Below are positions 27,013 through 35,148 of a DNA stretch of 64,000 nt, piece by piece. Below the pieces are notes generated by a model, which saw nothing but the letters and a program-made list of their open reading frames with translations, searched no databases and was not told the DNA's origin. The translations under genes were made by a program, and so were the position numbers. How positions within the stretch are numbered: position 1 is the first letter of the stretch; every line of letters starts with the position of its first letter. Source of the stretch: Aeromicrobium sp. PE09-221 (GTDB lineage: Bacteria; Actinomycetota; Actinomycetes; Propionibacteriales; Nocardioidaceae); contig NZ_MIJB01000029.1 of NCBI RefSeq assembly GCF_002174305.1, positions 1 to 64,000 on the forward strand. Reading direction: 5' to 3'.

Positions 27013-27372
27013 GCCACGACACCCACCTCAACCGCTAGGTCGTCGTCAGTTCAGTTCCCCAGTCTCCGTGTCGATCAGGCACAGTCGCGGTGAGGGAGTC
27101 AGGAGCGTTCTTGTCCTCGGGCCGTGGGACTGCACGTCCTCGGCGAAGGCAGGTGTCCGGCGGCCGCCGCGTCCGCCGCCGGTGAGGGAGCATCGGCGGT
27201 CCCACTCATCCACGACCATCTGGCCTGGGTGCGCACCCAGGAGTTCGCCTCGCCGCATCGAGCCGGTAGCACGGGACCATCGACAGCGGTGGCTGCCGGA
27301 GCGAGGATGGTGGTGTTCCTCGGCTCGGGGCCGCGCTCGCGCCGGGGACACCGCCCGCGACGCGAGGAGCTG
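27013..27372. other. Intergenic, vapC remnant to aldehyde dehydrogenase
   Basis: 360 bases with no gene I can support. Frames are open on both strands for some distance because of the GC content, but no family pattern is seen. It may contain further remnant DNA. The right end holds GAGGAG, the likely ribosome-binding site for the next gene. Confidence 0.4.
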
Positions 27373-28917
27373 ATGACCCCTATGCCCCGAACCCAGATCC
27401 CCGGCCCGGAGATCCTCGGACCGCAGGCCCTCGACGCTGCCCGCCGATGCGGGGTCGATGTCGAGGCGCTCGCGGGCGATGGTGCACATCGGTCGCCGAT
27501 CAACGGAGCCTCGCTCGGCGGCATCCGCTGGAGCGATACCGACGAGGTCGATGCCGTGGTCGCGCGCTCGCACGAGGCCTTCCTCGAGTGGCGTCGCACG
27601 CCCGCCCCGGCGAGGGGCGCGGTCGTCAAGCGACTCGGCGAGCTGCTGGCCGAGCACAAGGCGGACCTCGCCACGTTGGTGAGCCTGGAGGTCGGCAAGA
27701 TCACCTCCGAGGCTCGCGGAGAGGTGCAGGAGATGATCGACATCTGCGATCTCGCGGTCGGTCTCTCGCGCCAGCTGTATGGACGCACCTCCGTCTCGGA
27801 ACGGCCCGGTCACCGATTGATGGAGACCTGGCATCCGCTCGGGGTCGTCGGAGTCATCAGCGCCTTCAACTTCCCGGCGGCCGTCTGGTCCTGGAACACC
27901 GTGATCGCGCTGGTGTGCGGCGACACCGTCGTCTGGAAGCCGTCCGAGCAGGCGCCTTTGACCGCTTGGGCGAGCGCGGCCCTGCTGGACCGCGCGCTGC
28001 GTGAGGAGGGCGCGCCACCTGCGGTCAGCCAGGTCGTCGTCGGCGGTCCCGAGATCGGCGAGGCGCTGGTCGATCATCCGCGGGTGGCGCTGGTGAGCGC
28101 CACGGGGTCGACGCGGATGGGTCGCACTGTAGGCCCGCGGGTGGCGAACCGCTTCGGCCGCTCGCTGCTGGAGCTCGGCGGCAACAACGCCGCGCTCGTC
28201 ACGCCGTCGGCCGACCTCGACCTGGCCCTGCGCGGCATCGTGTTCGCCGCGGCCGGTACCGCCGGTCAGCGCTGCACCACGATGCGCCGGGTCATCGCCC
28301 ATCGGTCCGTCGCCGATCAGCTCACCGAACGGCTCGCGGAAGCCTACGCCCGGCTCCCGATCGGCGACCCGACCGCCGACGGCACCTTGGTGGGCCCGCT
28401 GATCGGTGAGCCGGCGTACGCCGCCATGGGCGGCGCGATCGAGACGGCGATCTCCGATGGCGGCACTCTGGTGGCCGGCGGCTCCCGCGTCCTCGCCGAT
28501 GCGGCGGCGGACGCCTTCTACGTGGAGCCGGCGATCGTGTCGATGGGGGCGCAGACCGAGATCATGCGGTCCGAGACCTTCGCGCCGCTGCTGTACGTGC
28601 TGCCTTATGACGACTTCGACGAGGCCATCGCCCTGAACAACGACGTCCCGCAGGGGTTGTCGTCATCGGTGTTCACCCAGGACCAGGCTGAGGCGGAGCT
28701 GTTCGTCTCCGACGAAGGCTCGGACTGCGGCATCGTCAATGTCAACATCGGCACGTCCGGTGCGGAGATCGGCGGCGCCTTCGGCGGCGAGAAGGAGACC
28801 GGAGGCGGCCGGGAGTCCGGCTCGGACGCCTGGCGGGCCTATATGCGCCGGGCGACCAACACCATCAACTACTCCGGCGAGCTCCCCCTCGCCCAGGGGG
28901 TCGACTTCACGGTTTGA
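27373..28917 (+). CDS. ALDH7-type aldehyde dehydrogenase (aminoadipate semialdehyde / piperideine-6-carboxylate)
   Basis: 514 aa. NAD(P)-dependent aldehyde dehydrogenase with general-base Glu in LLELGGNNA and nucleophile Cys in GTAGQRCTTMRR. The C-terminal block GTSGAEIGGAFGGEKETGGG followed by ESGSDAWRAYMRR is characteristic of the ALDH7A1/AmaB branch, which oxidises alpha-aminoadipate semialdehyde in lysine catabolism. ATG 27373 has GAGGAG 3 nt upstream; another ATG 9 nt on is possible. No lysine aminotransferase is nearby, so the pathway is inferred from the family only. Confidence 0.85.
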   Translation: MTPMPRTQIPGPEILGPQALDAARRCGVDVEALAGDGAHRSPINGASLGGIRWSDTDEVDAVVARSHEAFLEWRRTPAPARGAVVKRLGELLAEHKADLATLVSLEVGKITSEARGEVQEMIDICDLAVGLSRQLYGRTSVSERPGHRLMETWHPLGVVGVISAFNFPAAVWSWNTVIALVCGDTVVWKPSEQAPLTAWASAALLDRALREEGAPPAVSQVVVGGPEIGEALVDHPRVALVSATGSTRMGRTVGPRVANRFGRSLLELGGNNAALVTPSADLDLALRGIVFAAAGTAGQRCTTMRRVIAHRSVADQLTERLAEAYARLPIGDPTADGTLVGPLIGEPAYAAMGGAIETAISDGGTLVAGGSRVLADAAADAFYVEPAIVSMGAQTEIMRSETFAPLLYVLPYDDFDEAIALNNDVPQGLSSSVFTQDQAEAELFVSDEGSDCGIVNVNIGTSGAEIGGAFGGEKETGGGRESGSDAWRAYMRRATNTINYSGELPLAQGVDFTV

Positions 28918-28938
28918 CTCCGGCTCGCGCGGGCGCGG

Positions 28939-29067
28939 ACCGATGATGATGCGGTGTGGCTGCCATAGCGACCACAACGCATCGATTCTCGAGGGGGCAC
29001 GCACCGATGGTGATGCACGGAGGTCGTCATAGCGACCACAACGCATCATCATCGGTCCTCGGAGGGC
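28939..29067. repeat. Paired imperfect palindromes (intergenic repeat, locus 2)
   Basis: Bounded by GGACCGATGATGATGCG (left) and its exact complement CGCATCATCATCGGTCC (right). Inside are two units sharing CATAGCGACCACAACGCATC; the left unit folds as GATGCGGTGTGG/CCACAACGCATC. It lies between convergent genes (ALDH and AHSA1). Strong similarity to 1327-1461. Confidence 0.75.
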
Positions 29068-29072
29068 GGGGA

Positions 29073-29513
29073 TCAGACGTCGACGTGGGTTTCGAGCGAG
29101 TCGAGGGCCTCGTTCCAGCCGTCGTAGACGCCGTCGTCTCCCGGGTTTCCCGCGATGCCGGTGACGTTCAGGGTCAGCTCCGTGCCGTCGCCGGTCGCAC
29201 TCAGCGACAGGGAGACGACCGGCTGGTCCTCCCTGGCGTCACCCGGCGCGCCCCAGGTGAAGACCAGCCGGTGCGGCGGCTCGACCGTCAGATAGGTGCC
29301 GCCCGTCGGATATGTCTCTCCGGTCTCATCGGCCACCATCGTGTAGGAATAGGTGCCGCCCTCGCGCAAGTCGACGCGCACGGTCTCGCGCGGCGTGCTC
29401 ACCCCGACCGGGTGATGCCAGCGGGCCAGCTGGTCGGGATCGGTCCATGCCTCCCAGACGCGTTCGACGGGGGCGTCGAGGGTCCGGGTCAAAGTGAACT
29501 CAGGCTCGGTCAT
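29073..29513 (-). CDS. AHSA1/SRPBCC domain protein
   Basis: 146 aa START-like hydrophobic-cavity fold. Family landmarks are FTLTRTLDAPVERVWEAWTD at the N-terminus, a mid-region EPPHRLVFTWG and a C-terminal YDGWNEALDSLE. Function is usually unknown. Start ATG 29513 lies inside the end of the upstream ArsR gene (14-nt overlap), the very common ArsR-AHSA1 pair in actinobacteria, so it is probably controlled by that repressor. Confidence 0.88.
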   Translation of the reverse strand: MTEPEFTLTRTLDAPVERVWEAWTDPDQLARWHHPVGVSTPRETVRVDLREGGTYSYTMVADETGETYPTGGTYLTVEPPHRLVFTWGAPGDAREDQPVVSLSLSATGDGTELTLNVTGIAGNPGDDGVYDGWNEALDSLETHVDV

Positions 29514-29844
29514 CGTCGTGCTCCTTCGTGGTGTCGAGGAAGTCCTCGAGGGCGTCGAGTCGCTCGCTCCAGTCGCGACGGTGCCGTTCGACCCATTCGG
29601 CCGCTTCATCGAGCGGTTCCGTGTGCAGGGTGACGGTGCGCCACTGCGCACTGGCGGTCCGCGTGACGAGTCCCGCCCGCTCCAACACCTTGAGGTGCTG
29701 GGAGACCGCGGGCGGGCTGATCTCGTACCCCCCGGCCAGCTCGCCGACGGTGATCGGCGCACGCGACAGGCGCGTCACCATGTCGCGTCGCGTCGGATCG
29801 CTGAGCGCGTTGAACACCAGACTAAGTCGATCGGTGGCCCTCAT
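29500..29844 (-). CDS. ArsR-family transcriptional repressor (AHSA1 partner)
   Basis: 114 aa winged-helix protein: ALSDPTRRDMVTRL, then VGELAGGYEISPPAVSQHLKVLERAGLV (recognition helix) and the beta-wing. No Cys metal site (ELCVCDL) and no alpha-5 His pair, so it is not an obvious metal sensor. AAGGAG lies just upstream of the ATG. Overlaps the AHSA1 gene and likely represses its own operon through the palindrome at 29861-29876. Confidence 0.88.
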   Translation of the reverse strand: MRATDRLSLVFNALSDPTRRDMVTRLSRAPITVGELAGGYEISPPAVSQHLKVLERAGLVTRTASAQWRTVTLHTEPLDEAAEWVERHRRDWSERLDALEDFLDTTKEHDDDRA

Positions 29845-29860
29845 TAAAGCAACTCCTTAT

Positions 29861-29876
29861 TTAACTAATTGCTTAA
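29861..29876. promoter_or_regulatory. Candidate ArsR operator (TTAACTAATTGCTTAA)
   Basis: A TTAA-N2-AATT-N2-TTAA palindrome in an AT-rich patch 17 nt upstream of the ArsR start, the usual place for autoregulation by this family. Assigned from symmetry and position only. Confidence 0.5.
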
Positions 29877-29917
29877 CTTAGGCCCGGCGGAAGCGGGGTG
29901 TCAAGCCCGCGGTGCGC

Positions 29918-30073
29918 TCAGTGCTCGTCGTAGTGGTCCTCGTGGAGGGCGTGGCGATGTCCGTCGTGGAGGTAGTCGACATGGTCGTCGTGCTGGACGG
30001 TCTCGTGTCCGCAGTCCTCGCCGTGCTGGTGCTCGGCGATCGTGTGCTCGGCGCGGGTCTCGGTGTCGGCCAT
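29918..30073 (-). CDS. 51-aa histidine-rich protein (probable zinc-binding)
   Basis: Begins M-A-D-T-E-T-R-A-E-H and ends H-E-D-H-Y-D-E-H. It has 13 His among 51 residues plus many Asp/Glu and one Cys, with no membrane segment. Composition suggests zinc binding or buffering. Proteins like this are sometimes labelled 'zinc transporter permease' in databases although they are far too small to be one. Lies 20 nt downstream of the SmtB-type sensor on the same strand, so both should be made together when zinc status changes. A short ORF missed by length cut-offs. Confidence 0.75.
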   Translation of the reverse strand: MADTETRAEHTIAEHQHGEDCGHETVQHDDHVDYLHDGHRHALHEDHYDEH

Positions 30074-30093
30074 GGGGATCACTGCCTTTCTCA

Positions 30094-30405
30094 TCAGTCC
30101 GCGGCGCCATCGGCCGCGGCGGGTTCCTGGGCGTGGACGAGGGCATCGGCGATGACGTGGGAGACGTGCGCGTCGGCGAGAGCATAACTGATCTCCTTGC
30201 CGTCACGCGTCGCCACGACGACACCAGTGTGGCGCAGGGTGCGCAGATGCTGGGACACCAGCGGCTGCGACATCCCTGTGGTTTCGGCGAGGGCCCCGAC
30301 GGTCATCGGTCGCTCACTCAAGAGCAGCAGCAATCTCAGCCGCGACTCGTTGCCGAGTACCTTGAGCAGTTGCGCTGTCTTGGCCAGGTTGCCGCTCTCG
30401 TCCAC
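30094..30405 (-). CDS. Zinc-type ArsR/SmtB repressor
   Basis: 103 aa. Winged helix with TVGALAETTGMSQPLVSQHL. The C-terminal helix carries D78-x-H80 and H91-x2-E94, spaced exactly as the alpha-5 zinc site of SmtB/CzrA (Asp104, His106, His117, Glu120). This makes it a zinc-released repressor by family knowledge. It precedes the His-rich small gene and diverges from the methyltransferase/CobW operon. An AT-rich stretch at 30420-30455 (ATATAAACAAATTGCAATATTT) is the likely operator. Confidence 0.88.
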   Translation of the reverse strand: MDESGNLAKTAQLLKVLGNESRLRLLLLLSERPMTVGALAETTGMSQPLVSQHLRTLRHTGVVVATRDGKEISYALADAHVSHVIADALVHAQEPAAADGAAD

Positions 30406-30470
30406 TGGGCTAGCCCATCACACATATAAACAAATTGCAATATTTCTATTCATCGCCGTCTACTCGCTGA

Positions 30471-30485
30471 TGAAAATGACTCTCA
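30471..30485. promoter_or_regulatory. Zur-like box (TGAAAATGACTCTCA)
   Basis: Matches the streptomycete-type Zur consensus TGAAAATGATTTTCA at 13 of 15 positions (consensus recalled, scored by eye). It lies immediately before the methyltransferase start and between it and the divergent SmtB-type gene, so zinc excess would shut off the methyltransferase-CobW operon. Confidence 0.65.
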
Positions 30486-30499
30486 TGTATGTTGACCCC

Positions 30500-31228
30500 A
30501 TGGGCGATGCCACGGACCGGTATGGAGCGACCGCCGGTCTCTACGATCTGATGGCCGCGAGCTCCCGACCTGCCCAGCTGACTGCAGTGGAGTCCCTGCT
30601 GGCCGTCCTGCGCCCCAATGTCGGTCCGATACTGGACCTGGGTGCTGGGTCGGGGCTGAACACCGCAGCGGTGCTGGATCGCGTTCCCGAGGCTCATCTA
30701 TTCGCCATCGAGCCGAGCCCCTCGATGCGTGCTCTCATCCTGGACAAGCTCGCGGCTCGCCCGGACTGGCACCAGCGGGTCACCGTCCGTCCCGAGGACT
30801 TCTTCTCGGCTCCGCTTCCCGAACGACTCGGAGGTGCGATCATCCTGGGCGTTCTCGGGCACTTCGATGCCGGGGAGCGTGCGGCGGTGTTCGCCGAGAT
30901 CGCCGGGCGCCTTCCGGACGGTGGCGCCGCGTTGTTCGACCTGCAGCCCCCAGAGCGCCCACGGCGGGTCGAGCCTTTCGAGCTCACCATCGCCCATATC
31001 GGCGACCTCGCCTATAGCGCCATCGCCGAGTCTTGGCCGATCGGCGGGGATCGGATGCGGTGGCGCATCAGCTATCTGACCCTCGAAGGGGAGCGTGTTC
31101 TGGTCGAGGACACCGTCGAGCACGAGTATCACCACCCCGATCCGACCGCGATTGCTGACGAGGCCGGTCGGGCCGATGCGCGCGTGCAGCGTCTGGGGGA
31201 GAGCACCTTCTGGCTGCTCACGCGATGA
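30500..31228 (+). CDS. Class I SAM-dependent methyltransferase in the zinc locus
   Basis: 242 aa, Rossmann methyltransferase with motif I ILDLGAGSGLNT, motif II-like LFAIEPSPSMR and a post-core domain. Substrate unknown. Start set at ATG 30500 (M-G-D-A-T-D-R-Y); upstream in-frame ATGs lie inside or against the Zur-like box. No Shine-Dalgarno is visible. Its stop overlaps the CobW-type GTPase start (ATGA), so it is part of the zinc-starvation response by position. A second, different methyltransferase closes the zinc locus at 39.5 kb. Confidence 0.8.
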   Translation: MGDATDRYGATAGLYDLMAASSRPAQLTAVESLLAVLRPNVGPILDLGAGSGLNTAAVLDRVPEAHLFAIEPSPSMRALILDKLAARPDWHQRVTVRPEDFFSAPLPERLGGAIILGVLGHFDAGERAAVFAEIAGRLPDGGAALFDLQPPERPRRVEPFELTIAHIGDLAYSAIAESWPIGGDRMRWRISYLTLEGERVLVEDTVEHEYHHPDPTAIADEAGRADARVQRLGESTFWLLTR

Positions 31229-32241
31229 CGATGCGACAGATCCCGGTCATCGGTCTCACCGGACATCTCGGCGCGGGCAAGACGACGCTGCTCAACCACC
31301 TGCTCGCCCGGCCGGGTGCCCGTACCGGTGTCGTCATCAACGATTTCGGTGCCATCAACGTCGATGCCGCATTGGTGAGCGGGCAGATCGACGAGGCTGC
31401 CTCCATCGCCGGCGGCTGTCTCTGCTGCCTCACCGATGCCGGCGGACTCGATGACGCCCTGGAGCGATTGACGCACCCGCGGTTGCGCCTCGATGCCGTC
31501 ATCATCGAAGCCAGTGGTGTGGCGGAGCCGCTGGCGCTCGCCCGCCTCATCCGGTTCAGCGGCGCGTCCCACGCGCGACCCGGGGGGATGATCGATGTCG
31601 TTGACGCCCTCGAACATCGCCGCACGGTCGACATCGACGCAGTCCCGCCGGTGCGGTATCAGGCGGCCTCGCTCATCATCATCAACAAGGTAGACCGGAT
31701 TCCCGTCGCGGAGCGCGGTGCGGCGGTCGAGAGGTTGGCTGCCCGGATCAGGGTGAGCAACCCGCAGGTGCCGATCCTGTCTGCCGTGCGCGGCGGCATC
31801 GATCCTTCGCTCGTCTTCGATGTTGCCGCTGACGCGGATCCGGTCGATGAGCTCCCGCTGGCCGCGCTCGCCCGCGGCGATGGCGTCGAGCATGAGCATG
31901 CCGCCGCCGTGACGGTGCCAGCGAAGGGGCCGGTCGAGGCGGACGCGGTGATTGATCTGCTGGAGTCGCCTCCTGACGGCGTCTACCGGATCAAGGGCTG
32001 CGTGAGCATCCGGACTCGGCAGCGCTTGCGGCGGTATCTCGTCAACGTCGTCGGTCACCAGGTGCATATTGCCCCGGCTCCCGTGCCGGGACCTCCGGAC
32101 GGTCTGGTCGCCATCGGCGTGCGGTTCGACGTAGCCGCTGTGCGGAGTCGGCTCGAGATGACGCTGCGAGCCTCTGCGAGCGCGGCGTCGACTGCGCAGG
32201 GCTTCCGGCGTCTGCAGCGTCATCGTCGACTGAGCGAGTGA
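31225..32241 (+). CDS. CobW/YeiR-type G3E GTPase (zinc metallochaperone)
   Basis: 338 aa. Walker A GHLGAGKTTLLN, the CXCC-type metal motif GGCLCCL, NKVD for guanine, and a C-terminal CobW_C domain (GVYRIKGCVSIRT). The G3E family includes ZNG1 and Zur-regulated COG0523 proteins that load zinc into client enzymes when zinc is scarce. The Zur-like box upstream of the operon supports that branch rather than cobalamin synthesis. Overlaps the methyltransferase by ATGA. Confidence 0.88.
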   Translation: MTMRQIPVIGLTGHLGAGKTTLLNHLLARPGARTGVVINDFGAINVDAALVSGQIDEAASIAGGCLCCLTDAGGLDDALERLTHPRLRLDAVIIEASGVAEPLALARLIRFSGASHARPGGMIDVVDALEHRRTVDIDAVPPVRYQAASLIIINKVDRIPVAERGAAVERLAARIRVSNPQVPILSAVRGGIDPSLVFDVAADADPVDELPLAALARGDGVEHEHAAAVTVPAKGPVEADAVIDLLESPPDGVYRIKGCVSIRTRQRLRRYLVNVVGHQVHIAPAPVPGPPDGLVAIGVRFDVAAVRSRLEMTLRASASAASTAQGFRRLQRHRRLSE

Positions 32242-32275
32242 GTCCCCGCGATGAGCACGGGTCGGTGGCTTAAAT

Positions 32276-32294
32276 GATAATGAGAACTGTTATC
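32276..32294. promoter_or_regulatory. Fur/Zur-family box (GATAATGAGAACTGTTATC)
   Basis: Matches the classical 19-bp Fur-family box GATAATGATAATCATTATC at 15 of 19 positions with perfect GATAA/TTATC ends. It sits 41 nt before the LPKAG surface protein that opens the zinc transporter operon. Zinc transport genes downstream make Zur the likely reader. Confidence 0.7.
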
Positions 32295-32334
32295 TTCTTC
32301 TTACCTCAACAGTGTTCGCGTGGAAGGCGAGAAG

Positions 32335-35148
32335 ATGAAGAAGCTCACAACGCTTCTCGCCATGGTCGTGTTCGGAGCGTTGACGTTCGGCGGGCTGGCC
32401 CCGGCCGCTGCGACGACGCTCGTCCTCGACCGTGGTGAGATCGGCGTATTCGATGTGGCATCGGACGGTGGTGTCCCGGTGCTCCAAGTGCGCGATGGAA
32501 CCGGACTCGCGGCCGACCGTGCGGTGGTGTGGGACCCCTCCGATGTGGTGATCCAGGTCGACGGCGACGCGGCGCTCACGGGCGATGGCGACTACCGGGT
32601 CGGCACTGAGCCGGCCGATGGTCTGCCCGCGCTCTCGTGGAACACCGAGCTCGCCGCGGCGAGTGGCGCGGAGTCGCTGTCGCTGGAGATCAGCGTCGAT
32701 GGTCCGGGAGATGTCTCCATCGAGACCGAGGATGAGAGCGGTCATGCCCAGCTGCGCTTCGACAGCGCCCAGGCTGAGAGCGTGGTTCTTGACGTCCCGG
32801 CGGAGGAGGGCACCGCGTGGTCCTTCAGCGCGGCCGGTGACTACGTGCTCAAGGTCGTGCCGCGGTTGCACACGGCCGAGGGCGTGGCAACCGGGCCGAT
32901 GGCCGAGTACCGCATCGAGGTCGCGGAGCCGAGCGTCCCGCCGGCACTTGAGCCTGCCCCCGTTCCGGCCCCCGATCCCGTTCCGGCCCCGGCGTCGGAG
33001 CCGACGCCGCAGCAGCAGGTCGTGCAGCCTCGCGCCCAGTCGACGGCGCAGGTCGACACGGCGGTGACACCGCAGGCCGAGGGCACGAGGATCGAGCCAT
33101 GTTTCGGTATCGAGGTCGCCGAGGAGGCCGAGGAGGTCAACGACGGCCACTTCGACTTCGGTGTCCAGGTCGAGGGCGGTGAGCTGATCTCACGCGTGAA
33201 GGATGACCGTGCGGCTCCCGCCGAATGGCGTCCCGCCGGCGACCTGCTGTTCCGTCTTGATGAGGCGGCGGAGATGGAGGTTCCGCCCAGCCCGGTCTTC
33301 TCCTTCCTCGGGGAGTCCGGGGACACCGTCTGGAACATCGGCCAGACCCAGCAGCCCGGCGTTCCATGGCTCGGCTGGAATACCCAGCACGAGTCGGCGC
33401 GCGCCAATATCAACGGCCCGACCACGTGGACCCTGGACGAGGTCCAGGGACCGGGCGAGCTGTTCATCTTCCAGACCGGCAGCTTCGGCAACCTGATCAA
33501 GCAACTCGGCACCGCTGATGACTGGCCGAAGGAGCTCTCGATCCCTTCGAATGTCCATGCCCATGGCAACTGGTCGTTCACTGAGTCCGGTGCGTACAGG
33601 GTCACCACGACGCATACGGCCACGCTCAACTCCGGTGAGACGGTCACCAGCACCGACACGCTGACCTTCCTGGTCGGTCCGTGCGTTGACGCGCCCGAGG
33701 GGAACCTGGACGAGGAGCTGTTGCTCGCCGACGAGGAACTCGTCGGCGACAACCGGAACGAGGTCGCCGTCAATCCGTCGACCATCGAGGCCGGCGACGA
33801 GGTGACCGTCTCGGTCCCCGCGGCCGACGAGGGTGACTGGTTGATGCCCGTCGTCTATTCCGATCCGCAGCAGACCTCCTGGGCCCGTCTGAACGCCTCG
33901 GGTGAACTGACCGGCGTGACGACCCCCGAGGATCTCGAGGAGGGCGATCACAAGCTCGCCGTCTACGACGCCGAGGGAGAGCTGGTCGGCTGGGGACCGT
34001 TGACGGTCGAGACCGCCGATGACCCGGGCACTGATGACCCGGGCACTGACGATCCAGGTACCGATGCTCCCGGCACTGACGATCCCGGCACTGACGATCC
34101 AGGTACCGATGCTCCCGGCACTGATGCTCCGGGCAGCAATGCCCCCGGCGGTACCGGGCCTGGCGGAATCGGTGGCGGCTCGGCTCCCAAGGCCCTCGAC
34201 CCGTGCATCGCCGCTGGAGGGACACGTGGGGTCGGGTCCGGCGATGGAGCCGCCGGCGGCGGAGACGGTACTGGTGGTGGTTCAGGTGGCGGCGCGGCCC
34301 AGACCGTGTCCGATGGACACTTCGACTTCGGTCCGATCATCGAGAACGACGCGCTGCTTCCGCGGGTCAAGGACGATAGGTCCCAGCCGCCGGAATGGGT
34401 GGATCCTTCGTCGCGGATCTTCCAGTTGGGTGCGGCGGCGGAGATGCAGGTGCCGGATGTCGAGGCATATTCGTTCCTCGGCGAGCCCGGTGACACGATC
34501 TGGATGATCCCCCAGACTCAGATCGCCGACGTGCCCTGGCTCGGTTGGAACACCCAGCACGAGACCGTGCGTTCCGAGGTATCCGGTCCGGTCACCTTCA
34601 GCCTCGACGGCATCGACGGTCCCGGCGAGCTGGGTGTCTACCTCAATGACTCCTTCGGCGGTGTCGGACAGAAGAAGTTCGGCAGCCTGGACGGCTTCCC
34701 GTCGTCCTTCGACGTGCCGCTCAACGTGCACGAGCACGGCAACTGGGCGTTCACCGAGCCCGGTACCTATCAGGTGTCGATGACGTTGTCGGCCACGCTG
34801 AACTCCGGTGGTCAGGTCTCGGAGTCGGCGACGCTGACCTTCCAGGTCGGCTCGGGCGGCACCTCGGGTGCATCCACCGCCAGTGAGGGTGTCACCGTGC
34901 CGGCGCTCCTGACCGCCAAGCTGCCCGCCGCCGATACGGTGTCGATCGTCGACAGCGACGATGCGGGGGAGGGCGGCGACAAGGCCAAGGCCGAGAGCGC
35001 GCCGAAGGCACCGGGCGGTGGCGATTGCATCCTGCCGAAGGCGGGTGCGCCGGAGAACACCAGCGAGCTGCTGCTGCTCGGCATCCTGCTCGCGGGCAGT
35101 GGGGCCGCGGTGGTCGCCTCCCGACGCTTCGCGGGCGCCGGTCGCTGA
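32335..35148 (+). CDS. LPKAG-anchored surface protein with actinobacterial anchored-repeat domains
   Basis: 937 aa. Signal peptide (~1-27). Three copies of the 'actinobacterial surface-anchored protein domain' (choice-of-anchor M type): a diverged one at ~28-205 and two clear ones at ~265-450 and ~655-845, each running from DGHFDFG through PWLGWNTQHE, GPGEL and H(A/E)HGNW(S/A)FTE. Between them lie a GW module (~465-560) and a Pro-Gly-Thr-Asp repeat linker. LPKAG (~900), a membrane helix and SRR end it, so sortase attachment is expected. ATG 32335 follows GGAAGGCGAG. First gene of the zinc ABC operon; probably a wall-bound zinc scavenger. Confidence 0.85.
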   Translation: MKKLTTLLAMVVFGALTFGGLAPAAATTLVLDRGEIGVFDVASDGGVPVLQVRDGTGLAADRAVVWDPSDVVIQVDGDAALTGDGDYRVGTEPADGLPALSWNTELAAASGAESLSLEISVDGPGDVSIETEDESGHAQLRFDSAQAESVVLDVPAEEGTAWSFSAAGDYVLKVVPRLHTAEGVATGPMAEYRIEVAEPSVPPALEPAPVPAPDPVPAPASEPTPQQQVVQPRAQSTAQVDTAVTPQAEGTRIEPCFGIEVAEEAEEVNDGHFDFGVQVEGGELISRVKDDRAAPAEWRPAGDLLFRLDEAAEMEVPPSPVFSFLGESGDTVWNIGQTQQPGVPWLGWNTQHESARANINGPTTWTLDEVQGPGELFIFQTGSFGNLIKQLGTADDWPKELSIPSNVHAHGNWSFTESGAYRVTTTHTATLNSGETVTSTDTLTFLVGPCVDAPEGNLDEELLLADEELVGDNRNEVAVNPSTIEAGDEVTVSVPAADEGDWLMPVVYSDPQQTSWARLNASGELTGVTTPEDLEEGDHKLAVYDAEGELVGWGPLTVETADDPGTDDPGTDDPGTDAPGTDDPGTDDPGTDAPGTDAPGSNAPGGTGPGGIGGGSAPKALDPCIAAGGTRGVGSGDGAAGGGDGTGGGSGGGAAQTVSDGHFDFGPIIENDALLPRVKDDRSQPPEWVDPSSRIFQLGAAAEMQVPDVEAYSFLGEPGDTIWMIPQTQIADVPWLGWNTQHETVRSEVSGPVTFSLDGIDGPGELGVYLNDSFGGVGQKKFGSLDGFPSSFDVPLNVHEHGNWAFTEPGTYQVSMTLSATLNSGGQVSESATLTFQVGSGGTSGASTASEGVTVPALLTAKLPAADTVSIVDSDDAGEGGDKAKAESAPKAPGGGDCILPKAGAPENTSELLLLGILLAGSGAAVVASRRFAGAGR

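Noticed and set aside
27046-28302. Minus-strand frame of ~400 codons across the aldehyde dehydrogenase
   Set aside because: It is antisense to an intact ALDH with all catalytic motifs, has low-complexity sequence, and its C-terminal end in the intergenic stretch matches no family I know.
29918-30073. Labelling the His-rich small protein a zinc transporter permease
   Set aside because: It is 51 aa with no hydrophobic segment, so it cannot be a permease; the label is a database artefact as far as I can judge.
34015-34150. Tandem repeats in the zinc wall protein as a mobile repeat
   Set aside because: They encode a Pro-Gly-Thr-Asp linker in frame, a normal feature of surface proteins.
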